From contig NC_026655.2 in NCBI RefSeq assembly GCF_000004075.3, positions 4,278,001 to 4,342,000 on the forward strand: 64,000 nucleotides of DNA. Direction: 5' to 3'. A program made the position numbers and the translations under genes. Below are positions 13,401 to 31,864 of the stretch, one piece after another (position 1 is the first letter of the stretch; every line of letters begins with the position of its first letter). This DNA comes from Cucumis sativus. Lineage: Eukaryota > Streptophyta > Magnoliopsida > Cucurbitales > Cucurbitaceae. Below the pieces are notes generated by a model that saw nothing but the letters and a program-made list of their open reading frames with translations, made no database searches and was not told the origin of the DNA.

Positions 13401-13690
13401 AATATTTTAAAATAATTGTAAACAAATTAAAACGGTAGCTGATAGACTTGTATTGTTGATATATTTGTATAATCTACCAATGATAGATCGATATTTGTAA
13501 TATGGTCTATCAGTGATAGATTTCTATCATGAATATAATTTGACAAATTTTATAAAATTGTTGCTATATACTTAATTATTTTGAATCTAATTGTTAAATT
13601 TGCAATTATTTCGAATAATCAGTCATAATTTTAAAAATAATAATTAAGTATACAACAACAATTTAAAAAAATTATAAATATAACACGTTT
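13401..13690. mobile_element. TGATAGA-type MITE, subfamily A, with adjoining half copy
   Basis: The centre carries 'ccaatgatagatcgatattt' and 'tctatcagtgatagatttct'. The right part is 'ttgttgctatatacttaatt' followed by 'attttgaatctaattgttaa'. A second left half starts at about 13630 ('aataataattaagtatacaa') and stops near 13690, so two elements abut or one has been partly duplicated. Confidence 0.6.
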
Positions 13691-13959
13691 TTTTAATGAA
13701 AATTTGTAATAAATTTTATCTTTTAGGAATTTTTTTATCATAATTTTTAAAGAGTCTCTAACTTTATCTTCTTATTTTTTAATATGTTATTGATATTTAT
13801 CGATAAACTATACTTTACTATCACCAACATTATAACTTCTATGTATATTAACTCCAAGATTGTTAATTACACTTTGTGGGCCAAAAAGCCCCGTTTTCCC
13901 CTTGTTTCAACGGAATGGATTAAAAGAAGGAGAAAATATATAGGGTAATTATAATCGAT

Positions 13960-14265
13960 AATAATTTTATAAATAATAATTAAGTATATAATAACATTTT
14001 TTAAAAGAAATTACAAATATAGCAAAAGTCTATTAGTGATAGACTATGATAGTTTATCAATGATAGACTTCTATTGCCGATAGACTCTTATGGTTTATCA
14101 ATAATAGATCGATATTTGTATTATGCATAGTCTATGAATGACAGACTCTCATCATTGATAGATTTTGCTATATTTATAGTTTTAAAAAAATATTGTCATA
14201 TATTTAGTTATTTTGAATCTAATTATTATATTTGCAACTATTTTAAAAATATAATATAACAGATA
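13960..14265. mobile_element. TGATAGA-type MITE, subfamily A, longest copy
   Basis: The most complete member in the window. Left end 'aataataattaagtatataa'. The centre holds several short palindromic units (TCTATTAGTGATAGA, TATCAATGATAGA, TCATTGATAGA). The right end is 'tttagttattttgaatctaa' then 'ttgcaactatttt'. Left and right ends are complementary. No open frame. Confidence 0.65.
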
Positions 14266-14463
14266 GCAAATTTATGGATAATATTTAAGTGTATAAATTT
14301 TTTTAAAAATAAGTTGCAAGAAAAGCCTATAAGTAAATAGGCTTCTGTCTTGTAGACTAATATTTACAATGGATAAAATGATACACATTTGTTACTAATA
14401 GATTCCAACTAATTTTATTATCATGGCAAGACCGCTTGAATTTAGGGCAAGTCGGGCCTTTTA

Positions 14464-14597
14464 TGGGCTTTCCATAATGATACCCATGGCAAAGACCAAC
14501 TAAGTCCGTCTGGAACAACTTTCAATGTAAAGCCCAATGTGCACTTTAACTGGGCTTATTTGGGTAAATTAAGCCCAATATTTCTCATTAGAGCCCA
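14464..14597 (+). promoter_or_regulatory. Cluster of five site II elements (TGGGCT/AGCCCA) in the eS7 promoter
   Basis: TGGGCT at 14464, AAGCCCA at 14530, TGGGCTT at 14551, AAGCCCA at 14571 and AGCCCA at 14592, in both orientations within 134 bp upstream of the TATA box; a GGGCC motif also sits at 14454. Site II motifs bound by TCP factors are a known hallmark of plant ribosomal-protein and growth-related promoters. Confidence 0.75.
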
Positions 14598-14663
14598 ATC
14601 CATAGACATTTATTTTCATCCGTCCAATAGTTAAAAGTAATCACAGCCGTTGCTTTCGTAGTT

Positions 14664-14694
14664 TTATAAACACCCCTCCTCCGCGAAACCCTAG
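14664..14694 (+). promoter_or_regulatory. TATA box and telo box of the eS7 gene
   Basis: TTATAAA at 14664-14670 is followed by a telo box (AAACCCTAG) at 14686-14694. A telo box just after the TATA box, with site II motifs upstream, is the classic plant ribosomal-protein promoter layout. Transcription probably starts close to 14695. Confidence 0.75.
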
Positions 14695-15236
14695 TCTCCA
14701 TCGGCTTAAAATCGGATTATCATCCACTGAGTGGCCGATCGTTGCCTTCCAGCGCCGTCGAGTATGGTCCTTTAACTGCTCTATTTCGCCATTTTCCCTT
14801 TGCTATTAGTCTTCAGTGCTCTGTTCTCACATCATTCTTTAGGATTTTTTAAAACTTTTGTATATTCTTCATTTTCCGAATCGTTCCAGGTTTGTGATTG
14901 TTTGGTGTAGTTAGCCTGCTAGACGAAGGAGATGGTTAATCTATTACTGATCGACTTCGGCATTGTTATTTAACTTTATTCGTTTGATTGAGTCCTTGAA
15001 TTTATTTATAGACAGTGAGTTGTTAAAGACTTAGATTAAGAAATTCCTCACAAATGCCTGAACAGGATATGTGTGTTTTGCTTTCGTAATTCCTTCCTAC
15101 AATGGATTTCATTAGACGAGTTTGATTAGATACTATGAATTTTCATTTTCACAATGTTTAGCTGCCTCTTATCAATGGTTTATTGGGTTTTTTTTTTCAT
15201 CTTACGTTGTTGTTTTGATTATCTAGATTTCTCAAG

Positions 15237-16773
<1,537 letters not shown>

Positions 16774-17377
16774 TTAATAACCTTTATGCCATGTGATACC
16801 GTTTTAGATGCATTTAGTTAAAAGTCATTCAAATTTTTGATGTTGAGAACGTTGAGTGATCGTCTTAGATTCTGTTTTTATATGATTTTTGATTTGCCAA
16901 AGCGAATTGTTTTATGAATGTGACGGGTTTTAGTGTGGTAGCAATTTGAATGCCCCTATCTATTCTACTATTGTTATGTTCACAAATTTTGAGTAGCCGT
17001 TTCAATTAGCTTTGAATTTGAACGAAAAAGAACATCAGGTGATTGATGGTGGAATAAAAAATTACACACTTGGTAGTTGTAGTTGGACTAGAATTTTTCT
17101 ATAGTGTTTAAAATTTAAGTGTGCCGATAAGAAACTAATATGTTATGAATCAAACTTGAAGGTTGAGGGTATTTGTCAGAAGGTTGAGGTTATTTGTTTG
17201 ACAAGGAAATTTAAAGTTATTGGAGCCGAGGAAACAATCAACAATTTTTATTTGTTATTAGTAGCGAACTAAGATTAAATCCATTAAAAAAGAAGAGAGA
17301 AAATTGGATGTATCCTTCATTATTTATTTAGAATGAAAAGAATTGAAGTAACCTAAAGCAATATCAAATTTCTAGTA
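16774..17377. other. Convergent 3' intergenic region between eS7 and the kinase
   Basis: About 600 bp holding the two 3' UTRs. It contains AT-rich stretches and the repeated phrase 'aaggttgagg(t/g)tattt' at about 17159 and 17180. No gene, RNA or element recognised. Confidence 0.5.
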
Positions 17378-21332
<3,955 letters not shown>

Positions 21333-21515
21333 TCAAACAACGCCGCCAGCAAGACCGTAGGTGAATTGCGCCGATGAGGTCGTGGTGACGGCAGAACAAG
21401 AGATCGGCGAATGAGAAGATGGTACGGATTTGAACTTTCTTAGAGCCACCGGAAAACAGAGTTTTGAATTAATGTCTTGACGCCTTAAATGTGAATACCT
21501 CAGAAGTCCCGCTTA

Positions 21516-21530
21516 AACTATTTTATATAT
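21516..21530 (-). promoter_or_regulatory. Probable TATA box of the kinase gene
   Basis: The minus strand reads CTATATATATAAAATAG here, about 190 bp before the first ATG of the kinase. It is the best TATA candidate between the divergent kinase and AMSH1 genes. Confidence 0.45.
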
Positions 21531-22204
21531 ATAGAGTCAAATCACACGTTATCAATAAATGACTTTGTTGAGTCGAATCACCATCGTTTCTTCATCGTTT
21601 CTTTTCTTCTTCTTCTTCCATTTTTACTTTTCTCTTTTCTTCTCTGTTGATCATACCATTCCATGATCGTTTTAGTTTCTCTGAACATTCTCATTTGATG
21701 CTTCTCATAGCCATACATCATAAAAACTGATTTTCTTCGATGGAAATGTAGTTTTGTTTTTCTCTTTGTTGGAAGAAAAGTGATTAGCTTCGTTGACAAA
21801 GATAATAGTAAATAAAATAAAAAGGTTTTACTTTTATAGTCCTTCGTAATTTGTGAAATTACATAAAAAGGGCGGGAGATAAAGGTGCCATTTTCCCACA
21901 ACTTACCAAAAAGCGTGTCATTCTTCCAAACTTGGAGGCAAAGGATTTCACGTTTTAAATTTCCAAAATTACCTTCACAAGAAAACCAAAATGACTTTCT
22001 TGCCCTCTACGACGAATTGCGTTTTTCTATTCTACTCCGCCAAGCCTGACGCCCGAATCCACCATTGAAGAGCCCACAAGTCTTTGCTGTGAAGCTTACT
22101 GGTCGGAGTAACGATCTAGGTTTTCAGATCACGGAAAATGGTTGTATCAATTTCGGAAGGGAAGCGAAGGTGAGAGACAACAGTTCTCTTCAGAGGGTAT
22201 CAGA
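21531..22204. other. Divergent intergenic region between kinase and AMSH1
   Basis: About 670 bp shared by the two divergent 5' regions. The right part (from about 22030) is richer in G+C and includes the AMSH1 5' leader. An upstream ATG at 22138 opens a 12-codon frame ending at TGA (22138-22173), a possible uORF before the AMSH1 start. No TATA box is clear for AMSH1. Confidence 0.4.
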
Positions 22205-25200
22205 ATGAGACCTTCTTCGGATAGAATCAACATCGCCGCCAGTACCCGGCGGGTCGTTGTTGACAATCGATTTCCTCTTCGTTATTACTATCGTGTCGCC
22301 GATAATGTTTTGAAACAGGTGATTTCGCCTCTTGAATTTCGCTTTCTATTTTGCTCACCGATGTAAAATTGAGATTGTTTTGACGAGCGTTTTAAAATTG
22401 AGGGGTTTTTTTTTACAATTTTTTTCCATTTCTAAATATTAATCTTTTTTGGGGATTCGATCTTGTTGTTTGTCCTTGTGGACTGCAGCTGCATTTAGTC
22501 CAGAAATGGAACGAGGCTGTTTGAAATCTTTTTGCGAAATATTTCTTGATTGATTAAAGAAGTGCCTTGGGGGCAGTCAATAGACTGCTATTTATTACAT
22601 ATAACAATATTCTCTGGAGTCATAAAACAATGAATCATGTAGCAATTTTATGATTATGTTGGACGAGTTGCTAAGCAGCTTCAAGTTAGGTGTGCAAAGT
22701 TTGTAACTTTTGATTTGAAAAAAAAGCCGGTTTCGGATAAGTTAAAAAAGGGAATTTAGCTAAGTGGAGGTGGTTTGTTTTAAACTGTATGTCGTTACTG
22801 AATCAAGTATGAAAATCTGTCGCATGTTTAACTTCACGGTCTTGTTTTTTTGTCCAATTAATATTTAATTCTCCGCCTATCACTATTTTTACATTTCAGG
22901 CTGACATCTTTCGAGCAGAGAAGAACATAATCGATCTTTATGTCATGTTAATGAGATTTTCAAGGTAAAAATCTAAAAAATCTAGAAGTAATGTCACCCA
23001 GTTCTCAAGCAACTTTGATGTTTAATTGACATTTTCGTCTTCTGTATTGTATTTGGTGTTATGATTATCCACCATGTTACACTTTGTTTGTAACTAGCTA
23101 CTAAGTTATTGTGTAATCTGCTATCAGTTTGCAAGAACCTGATCTACTCTTCTGTTCAAGAAATGAAAGTTGGTTTCTCTCCTCCATTTGTTGTTTCCTT
23201 GTTTGCTTGCCAGTTTGTAGTTTGTATGCCACACATGGAAAGTTAAAGAAGCAGGATTTCTTTAACTTCCTTTCCAATTAGATTATTGTTGGTCTTTCAT
23301 TCAGTATTAAGAATAACCCTACATACATTTGGTTTTTTCATGCATCAGTTTGGTCACTGAGACGATACCTCGTCATTTGGAGTATGGGACAACTCCAAAA
23401 TTCCAAAAAAATCATTTTAGAAAGGTAAATGCTGCCTTTGGTTGTAATTATGGGCACTGCATTCGTGTTGTCCATTACATCAACTTAGTTTGTTTATGCA
23501 GAAGCTATTAGATGCTTTGAGCGAGCTTGAAGAGTTGAAGCCAGCAGTGCAAAGAAAGGTGGATGAAATAAATGGGAAACAAAAATATCAAGTTAACGGG
23601 CGGGGTAATCAGCAACAAAATGGTTCATTGGAATGGCATTCTGGTGGAAAGCAATATCTTCCTAATAATGGCATGGCTAAGGTATAATCGTGTTAGAATT
23701 TGACCATTGTTCTTTATGATAACATCGTGAAGTAATACTGTCATTTATGCTCCATTAGAAAATAAAAGAATTTTTGTTTGTAATTGCTGTATCCTCTGAC
23801 AGGCTGGTAGATCACCTGCTCGAGAAATTGCTCGTCAAGGTTCAGGACCTCAACAATTTTCATATTCCAGGTCCATGGATGACAAGTTCTGCAGTTTGTG
23901 CATGTCTAGATGTTAATTTTTTATCTAATGCTTTATGCTTCCATTTATGACAGTTTTTTTTCCAGCACAATTCCCTTTTAGGCTTTCACTTGGTGTACAT
24001 TGCCCTTTTGTTTTTTTAGCTTAAAGGACTTTATAGTCCTATGGGGAAACTTTTTCTAATTTCCTTGGGATTGGGTTGCCTTTTTCTGTAATTTCTTCAC
24101 ATCAAAGAAATTGTCTCTAATCCAAAAAAGTTTCTAATTCTTCTACTGGGTACCAAATAAGCTTACAATAGATATCACCCTTTTTAATGCCGCAAGTATT
24201 GCAGAAATGTTAATGTGTTTTTTTAATTATATATTAAGTTCATTGTCCTAATCTTGTTAAAGAACATGGTTGATCTTGATGTGATGTGACTCTTTATTTC
24301 CTCATTCCACATGTTTGTATCGTTGTAGACCTATTCATATTCCACTCCCGAAGGAGGAAACATTATCCCGTCATTCTATCTTGGGTCCCAATGGGCTTCG
24401 TGGCCAGTGGCAACCACCTACCATTGATAAAGGGGTATTTACATACTATACCCTTTTTCTAGGTTTCCTCAGAAGTATACTGATAGATCTTATCAATGTA
24501 GGTCCAATATCCACGTATTTTGGATGTGTCTCCCGTTGACATTCCAAGGTTTGTCTTTAGTTACCTTTAACTACATTGAATCTTATTATGTGTTCAAGTC
24601 ATCACCCAGCAGGCTGTAGGTCTGTATACACAATCAAGTTCTTACAGTTTCTAGTCCTACCTCCATGCTTCTGATTTCCAAAAACTTTATTGTCATGGTA
24701 TTTTTGTTTCATACCCGAAAGGAGTTTACATTTACCTCTATTTTATTTTTGTACATAACATCTTTTTTCTCGATGTTCTATATAAACAGCTTACAACAAT
24801 CAATAGACAAACTTACAATAGAAAAAGATCTTGGAAACTTGGAAAAAAAAGGATCTGATATAGAATCAATCTGCACCCAGAATAATGATCACGAGAATAA
24901 TGCCACGGAAACAGATTCCTTGATCTCGTTTGAAAATGTTGAGATGCCTGCCCCTATTGAAATTGTGCGGCAGCCTTCTCCTCCACCTGTACTTGCTGAA
25001 GTACAGGATCTGATACCTGCAGTGTCACCTCAAGTTTCGGAGGTAGAATGTGCAAGAGACACTTCATTGTCGGATGGTTTTGTTCATCCTGAACCTTCTA
25101 TGCAGTTGCATATTGTGAGTTACTGATCCTTGTTTTTGGTTTATTTTCTATGCCTTGTGCTTTTTAGTTATTTCTGGAGTAGTTGGCAAATTATGAAAAA

Positions 25201-28200
25201 GAGAATCAGCTGTAAAGATAGCAAGTCATATATGTAATGTTTTCAATTATGTATATATGAGATAAAATTATTTTTTATGCTTAATGTTTGGAATATTTAG
25301 GGGTTATTTTGTCTGGATGGAGGTGTTAGATTGGTGTTTCATCCTTACAATTTTTTTTTCAGTCAACCACGATGATGGAGAGTTTCATGAGGCTAGCCAA
25401 GTCAAATACTGCCAAGAATTTAGAAACCTGTGGTGTTCTTGCCGGTTCACTTGTATGTTTTGCTGTTTCTATCACCTGCACCATTTACAAATTTTTGCAT
25501 TACTGGCTTTTTATTTGCTACTCTAGATCAACGTTCCAACTAAATATCCTCTTTTTTGCAGAAAAACAGAAAATTTTACATCACTGCATTAATTGTACCA
25601 AAGCAGGAGTCAACACCAAATACTGTATGTCTGTGGTTTTTGTTCATTCAACTCAACAATGTTTCATTTACATTTTTTTTCATCTAATGAGTATAAACTG
25701 TTTAAACTATTGACCATCTAATCATCCAATCATCAGTGTCAGGCAACAAATGAAGAAGAGATATTTGACGTGCAGGATAAGCGGTCTCTATTCCCACTTG
25801 GGTGGATTCATGTAAAAATTCTGGTTCCTTACCGTAGTTGATTGTCTTATTATTCTACTTGAGATTGTTTTATTAGCATGTTTTTTAGTTCTCAGTTTAA
25901 AGTACTTTTTCTGATCTCATCGATGATTGGAATTCATTTTCAAGTTCAAGTCTTCAGATTTATTTCCTTTCAAGCATGATACATTTTAAAAATAGACTGT
26001 GAACCATGACCACAAGTGTTGTAAAAACATCATTTCTTTCCATCTTACCGGCTTCTAGTTTTAAAATACAATTTAATGTAAAAATTTTTGCAATGTAATA
26101 TCTCTCACTAGTCACTAGTTACCACAGAGGTCTTGAGTTCTATTATCAATATGCAATGGATAATAGTAGCTTGTGCTAGGTATTTATTGTTAGTCTACTA
26201 TATTAGTTTTTGAGTTATGCACTAGTATTCATTAAAAACACCTCAACTGTACTGGTTACGATATCAAGGAGAATAGTTGTGACTGTGTGGACCAGTTGAC
26301 ATTTCTTAAAAAAATCATTATTGTTCTTGTTGTTATATTCACGTATATCTTTGATAGAAATAAGTAATGATGATAATTAGACAACGGAAGATAAGGTAAA
26401 CCAACCTCCCACCTAGCCAGAGATCACAAGGTTCAATAAAAAAATTGTTCAACATTTGATCATAGGAGTGTTATGTTATTGAAACAAAATTTGGCATGGG
26501 TTTCTTATAAAAATAATGGTACTAAAACAAAATTTATTTAACTCTGCAAGAAAATTATCTCCACCCCTTGAAATTCTTCTTGAATAAAACCTCCAAAGAA
26601 ATGCCTCGATAACATTACTCTACTCCATAGAGACTGCTTTCTCTGATTGATTTTCTATGGAAGTTTGAGATAGAAAACCAAGATTCCTTTTTGATCTCAA
26701 TCGCCTCCCTCTTGAAAGTTGATGATGCTTAATACCAAAAGGGGCAGAAAGCCGATGAATGTTCAATTGACTGTTCTTACATGGATGACTATTTGTTTCT
26801 GACATGTATACTGTTTTTCAATGCTAATGCCATTAATCTGTTTTCAATGCCTTGATATTTGATCATATATGCTGTGCGTGAATTATGAATTTATTGGGCT
26901 TAAGGCGATTTATATCTTATTTCATTGTTCCTGTTGTGTTACGTCAGACACATCCTACACAGTCATGCTTCATGTCGTCCGTTGATGTCCACACACATTA
27001 CTCATATCAGGTATCTCGTTTTCTTCCAAGACATAGTTAACTTGTTGGATATTTGATCAACTATACTTCCCTCTCGCATGAATTATCAGTATAGTAGTTT
27101 GTAAGAGTGGGCCTCCGTTTTGTAACCCTTTGGTCCTATGGTGGTTCCTCGTCTTCCCTCTTTTGTATGGCGTCATTTTCTTCAACGTATGCTCTTTGTT
27201 TCTTTCTTTTTTTTTAAAAGGAAAAAAAAAAAAAAAAAGAACGTAAGAAAAATGAAAAAGAAAAAAGCTCCACAGTTGATTGAAAAAAGCCCTACAATTA
27301 ATTGTTCGTAGGGTAGGATAATTTCGGAAAGATTCATTTGCCATTTGGCAGCCTTCATTTTTTTGGTATGTAAAAATCCTTTAATTTTAAGTTATCCTTC
27401 TTTTAAATCCTTCCTATAATAAGACTATAAGAGATGAAGGCAGATAGAAAGTAAAGTTATTTCTCTCTCTTTTACTTGTACTTTTCGTTTTTGATTCCTT
27501 GGTGATTTGAGGGACGTTAGTTTTGCTTAAATGAGATATATATTACCAATTGTGATAGTTCAGAGCTTACTTCTATTGGCAAAAGAAAAACCTTTATATC
27601 TTTAAGGAACGGCAATGAAATGCACTCCTTTGATTATATATGTGTATATAAACGATCTTTTCCATGATTTTGAAATGAATTAATACCCATTTACTTAAAA
27701 AATCTATGTAAACAATCTCCTTCCCTCTGGCGAGGGGAAAAAGGGAAGAGGGGCAGGTTGGGATACTCCCAAGTTAAATCAAACGGTGGAGTGAGGGGTG
27801 GGATCATTGAATCTCCCTCTCGTTTTATTTGTGTGTGTGAGACAGGAGAGAACTTGGCGTGGATTGGGGAAAAAAAAAAAATTGCATATGCAAAGTCACG
27901 GGAAACTTAAAAGAGTGAGGAGTGAGGACATTTTGATTTTTGCAAACGCTTGGATGTTTCGGTGCAAGTATTACTAAATCATCTGAAATTATACATTTTT
28001 TTATGCTGTTGCTTTGGAAGCTAATGTAGATTCACCATCTCCAGGTAATGTTGCCTGAAGCTGTTGCAATTGTAATGGCTCCCAAGGACAGTGCAAGGTA
28101 TGATCCTAAATCAAAATCCTTGCCTGGTTTGCTTTGCTTGGATTCCATTAATCCTTCTCTTGGAAATTCTTTAACATCGTCTTTCTAATAATGTTCTCCC

Positions 28201-28387
28201 TGACATGAACAGAACCCATGGTATTTTCCGGTTGACAACTCCCGGCGGCATGTCAGTGATTCGGCAATGCCAACAACGTGGCTTTCACTCACATGGTCAG
28301 CCTCCTGATGGCGGACCCATTTACAAAACCTGTACAGATATATACATGGACCCCAATTTGAAATTTGATGTCATTGATCTTCGATGA
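22205..28387 (+). CDS. AMSH1: AMSH-like ubiquitin thioesterase 1 (JAMM metalloprotease deubiquitinase)
   Basis: Zinc metalloprotease that cleaves K63-linked ubiquitin chains from endosomal cargo with the ESCRT machinery (family knowledge). Fourteen coding exons: 22205-22318, 22900-22964, 23349-23424, 23502-23681, 23803-23897, 24329-24434, 24502-24548, 24790-25114, 25363-25452, 25562-25624, 25737-25811, 26948-27010, 28045-28097 and 28213-28387. Total 1527 bp, 508 residues; Arabidopsis AMSH1 is about the same length. N-terminal USP8-dimerisation/MIT-like helices include FRAEKNIIDLYVML. The centre holds EETLSRHSILGPNG and the clathrin/ESCRT-linker-like RQPSPPPVLAEVQDL. The MPN+ domain starts near 335. 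The JAMM site is E357 plus H412-T-H414-x10-D425, split by intron 11. The C-terminus is FDVIDLR. Exon 5 uses a weak donor chosen by alignment; an alternative donor at 23871 would drop nine residues. Confidence 0.95.
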
Positions 28388-31300
28388 TCACAACCATTGA
28401 ATCTCGAACCAGTATTTTTGTGGCATTCAATCAAACACTCCTAATTGTTCGTACAGATCTAAAGTTCCATCAATAGAGGCAAGCTTCTTTAATTTTGTTC
28501 ATACGTACACTTCACCTCCAGTGGCAACGATGTTCAGTCTTCTTTTAGCTTGAGCTTTTGCGCACCAAGTAATTTCTCGATACTAAAAGTAAAGAGATCA
28601 CATTGAAACAAACACGTTAGTAAAGAGATCTCACTAAAACAAACACGTCCAAACGAGTGTTTCTTGTACAAACATGCTTGCATTGTATAAGCAAGGAATT
28701 CTATACCTTACAAAATGGCTTCAGGATCCAATATTGAGAAAATTACTCTTGTTAATAGATTACAAATGATGAATGGATGTTTCGGTTTGTTTTGATACGT
28801 GAATACTAAGTTTTTTTTTTTTCCTATTTTTGTCTTCTTTTTTAACATACTTGCATTCTGAGGACAGGCAATTTTTTTTTCCATATTTGAATTGTGAAAT
28901 TCTTATACAATCTTTTGAAAGATCAATGAAACAGTAAATAGTTTTGAGTATTGGAAGATCCAACTTTATTTCTAATGGAGAATGAAAAAGCAGAGATGGT
29001 GAAAAGATGAATAGCAGGAAAAGCTGGGAGTAAAGTTGGATCTACAATTAACACAGCAGGGGAGCTGGGAGAAATGTGGAAAATCTCTTTAAACCTCATT
29101 TTTGAGTTACCACATTATAGTTAAAAAAAAAAAAAAACTAGTCCGTCCATAATTAAAAGGAAGAAAGAAGAAAGTTGATTCAAATTTTTGGTTCATTTAT
29201 AATTAAAAAGAAAAAAGTTGGGGCATTTTTAGGTAGTAACATTCACACATTCAATATTCTCAATTCAACCATTAATTTTGAATCAACTAATTTTAAATAT
29301 TGTTTTTAGTACTTAAAAGTTCTAAATCGACATAACACACGTCTTTTGAAAATTGCAACTACAATTTAATTTTCAAATCATTGATCAAACTTGAGGAAGA
29401 AACAGTATATAGTAATTTGATGAGATGGACTAAATGCAACTTGGGATATATCTAACTATTTTTCTGGTACAACTCTTTCCTTCCACGTTTAAACAGACAT
29501 TACATGTCAGAAATGGTACTCTACCAACATGGTTTGTATGATTCAATAATGAAATCAAGACATTGATAGGGAACTTTCTTGAGAGGGGTCTCCTATTGTA
29601 AGTTCAACCACCAAAACAACACACTTCCAACACACCTGTTAAGGTTCAATCACAATCACAGAGTATTTTAATGCTTCTTCAAAAAAATTGTTTCTGTTCT
29701 TCATGTTCGTTCATGTCCACTGCATCATTGTTTTCTAAACCCATCTCTACAACTTGACAACACAAGATGAGGAGATTGGTGCTGGCTGATGGGTTACAAT
29801 GTTGCAGCTAAGGACTTTTTTGTCATTTACCTCTTCCTCTTCCTTGCCCCTCTTGGTCCCCCTCAACCAAGATTGGTCAAATGGCAAGTTGCAAGGATTA
29901 TACCCTACTTCCCATCATTCTCCAACTCACACAAGCCATCTTATTTGTTACTTAAAAACCAATTTCCATGCCACCGTTTGTGCAACCTAAGAAGTACGAA
30001 CACTTTAGTTTGACTCGTGTCGAACATTGAACACCCCCGACGCTGGTTGGACACGTATAAGACACATGTTAGTGTATATATATTATATTAGAAATGTATA
30101 TTTAGATAAACGTGTTCTAGCCATATCGTTTCCTAGACTTTTAAAAAACGTCGCGTTGTATCCATATCTCGTAAAGAACTCTTCTTGTGTATCTGTGAAT
30201 AGCCAGTATTGGAGAGCTTTTTGACATGGAAATGAAAAGATTTGTATGCTTTAGGAAAAAGGAAACAGAAAAGAAAAGGGGAAAAAAGAGAAAGTTGGCT
30301 TGACTTAAAGCATTCTCCATTTTTATCATGTTCTCTTGTTGTAGCTTTTGTCTCAACTAAGCATATTCTAGTGGAGACTGAAATATAGTAAAAGAAATAA
30401 TAAAAAATGGCAAAACCCAACCTTTGAAAATGTGTATATAACTGGAAATTCAATAGATCTTGTTAAGATCATTGACATATTTTCTTTATTTACTGCTTGT
30501 TCAGACATTGCCCAATATCAAAAAAGTATTACAGTTTTGAATAAATCATTTGGGACAGCTTCCTTCTGAGCTAACTACAGCTAAAGCACCTAAAAGTCAA
30601 CCTAAAAAAGATCAGCAGTTAACTTCTACCTCAATTAAACTATAACTATGTAAGATTAACATTTAAGCTAAAATATGAAAAAAGTTTATAAACAGGAGAT
30701 AAGTCATTTTTAGTTTAAACTAAGATGTAACAAACAAAATAATTTTTCTCATTTGATAGGTTATCTTTACACCCTTTACTAGTTGGACTGTCATTTTCTA
30801 ACACGTCTATAGTTTTGTAATTACTCTCGTCCTTTTCGCTTAACTTTTTGAGTCATTCAAAATTTAACATGGTAATAGAGTGAATGGTTTAGAAGATTCT
30901 ACGTTTTGGAGTCAATAATGAGATGATTTTACGGTATCCAAAAGTAAGATTCAAAACAAAAACATAAGAGCCTTATAGACTAAACTAAAATAATGCTATC
31001 AAATTAGTTATATTTAGAGGCTCTTCTCATCAATCAAACAATACAATAGCTAAGAAATGTAGCAGCAAGTTTAAGTACCAAATCCCACAACTGCTCTTCT
31101 CTTCTTCTTCCAAAATTATTAGCCTTATGAAGTTTCTTCCTTAAAGTTTACATTTTTGATCTAAGAAGGAATGTTCAACTCTTTGAAAAGGCCACATTCT
31201 ATAGAAGTTGGTGGAAAGAGGTGGTTTGTTACATCTAAAAATAGTAGTTTGCTGCATTAAATAGGACCAATAATCCACTAGTTTTACAAGTAATCTTAAT

Positions 31301-31864
31301 CTATATATTTATCTATGACCAATGTAATAATTTTGTATTAGAAATATAGATGCATTATGATTTTCTTTTTCTTTTTGCTCCACTATGAGAGAAATTGGCT
31401 TGGAGTTGTTGACAAGTTTTTCTTTACTGATTCAACAGGGTGATTTCTTTCTACCTTTGATAATGGAAAAAACAATAATAATAATGTTGAAACAATCCCA
31501 CCTAATGTTTACAAATTCAGCCATATAAAAAAAAAAATTAGTTCATCATAAAATTGTTAAAATCACTCCTAAATATCCTTTTGAAAATGTTTTTAATAAT
31601 TTGAAATCACTTTTATTATGTTTTAGAAGTGTAAAACTTGTGTTTTGGACACTTCAAATGTGACAAAAGTGATTTGCAAATTGAGTTGATTATTATTTCT
31701 TGTATATGCAAATCTTAAAAATGTCTTAATTAAACTTTCAAAATTTCCTTTGGGTGATGTAATTTCTGTGTTGAAAATAATGAAAACAAAAGACTTTTTC
31801 TATGCTTTGGATTATTACTGTCTAAGTACAATTGGCAAAGTCTATAATTTTGGTCTCTAATTCA
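28388..31864. other. Intergenic region between AMSH1 and the DUF1645 gene
   Basis: About 3.5 kb with no credible coding gene. It contains the AMSH1 3' UTR, poly-A/T tracts, and a patch at about 30013-30115 with GTGTCGAACA/GGACACGTAT phrases that resembles repetitive DNA seen in plant genomes but cannot be assigned. The open frames here lack family similarity. Confidence 0.5.

Larger units (their letters stand above)
10280..14434. other. AT-rich intergenic region rich in TGATAGA MITEs
   Basis: About 4.1 kb between MYB and the eS7 promoter, without a plausible gene. Three separate TGATAGA-type elements lie at 12431-12640, 13401-13690 and 13960-14265; the remainder is AT-rich with short homopolymers. 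A (TTAAT) run sits near 11907 and a short TTTA run near 10793. Confidence 0.6.

Noticed and set aside
13401-14265. CRISPR-like array from regularly repeated TCTATCA/TGATAGA words
   Set aside because: The repeats are short, palindromic, of irregular spacing and part of MITEs in a plant nuclear genome.
22138-22173. ATG at 22138 as the AMSH1 start
   Set aside because: That frame stops after 11 codons (TGA). The frame that joins exon 2 and matches the family starts at 22205.
27057-27344. Minus-strand 95-codon frame inside AMSH1
   Set aside because: It lies in intron 12, is built on poly-A/T tracts and has no recognisable domain.
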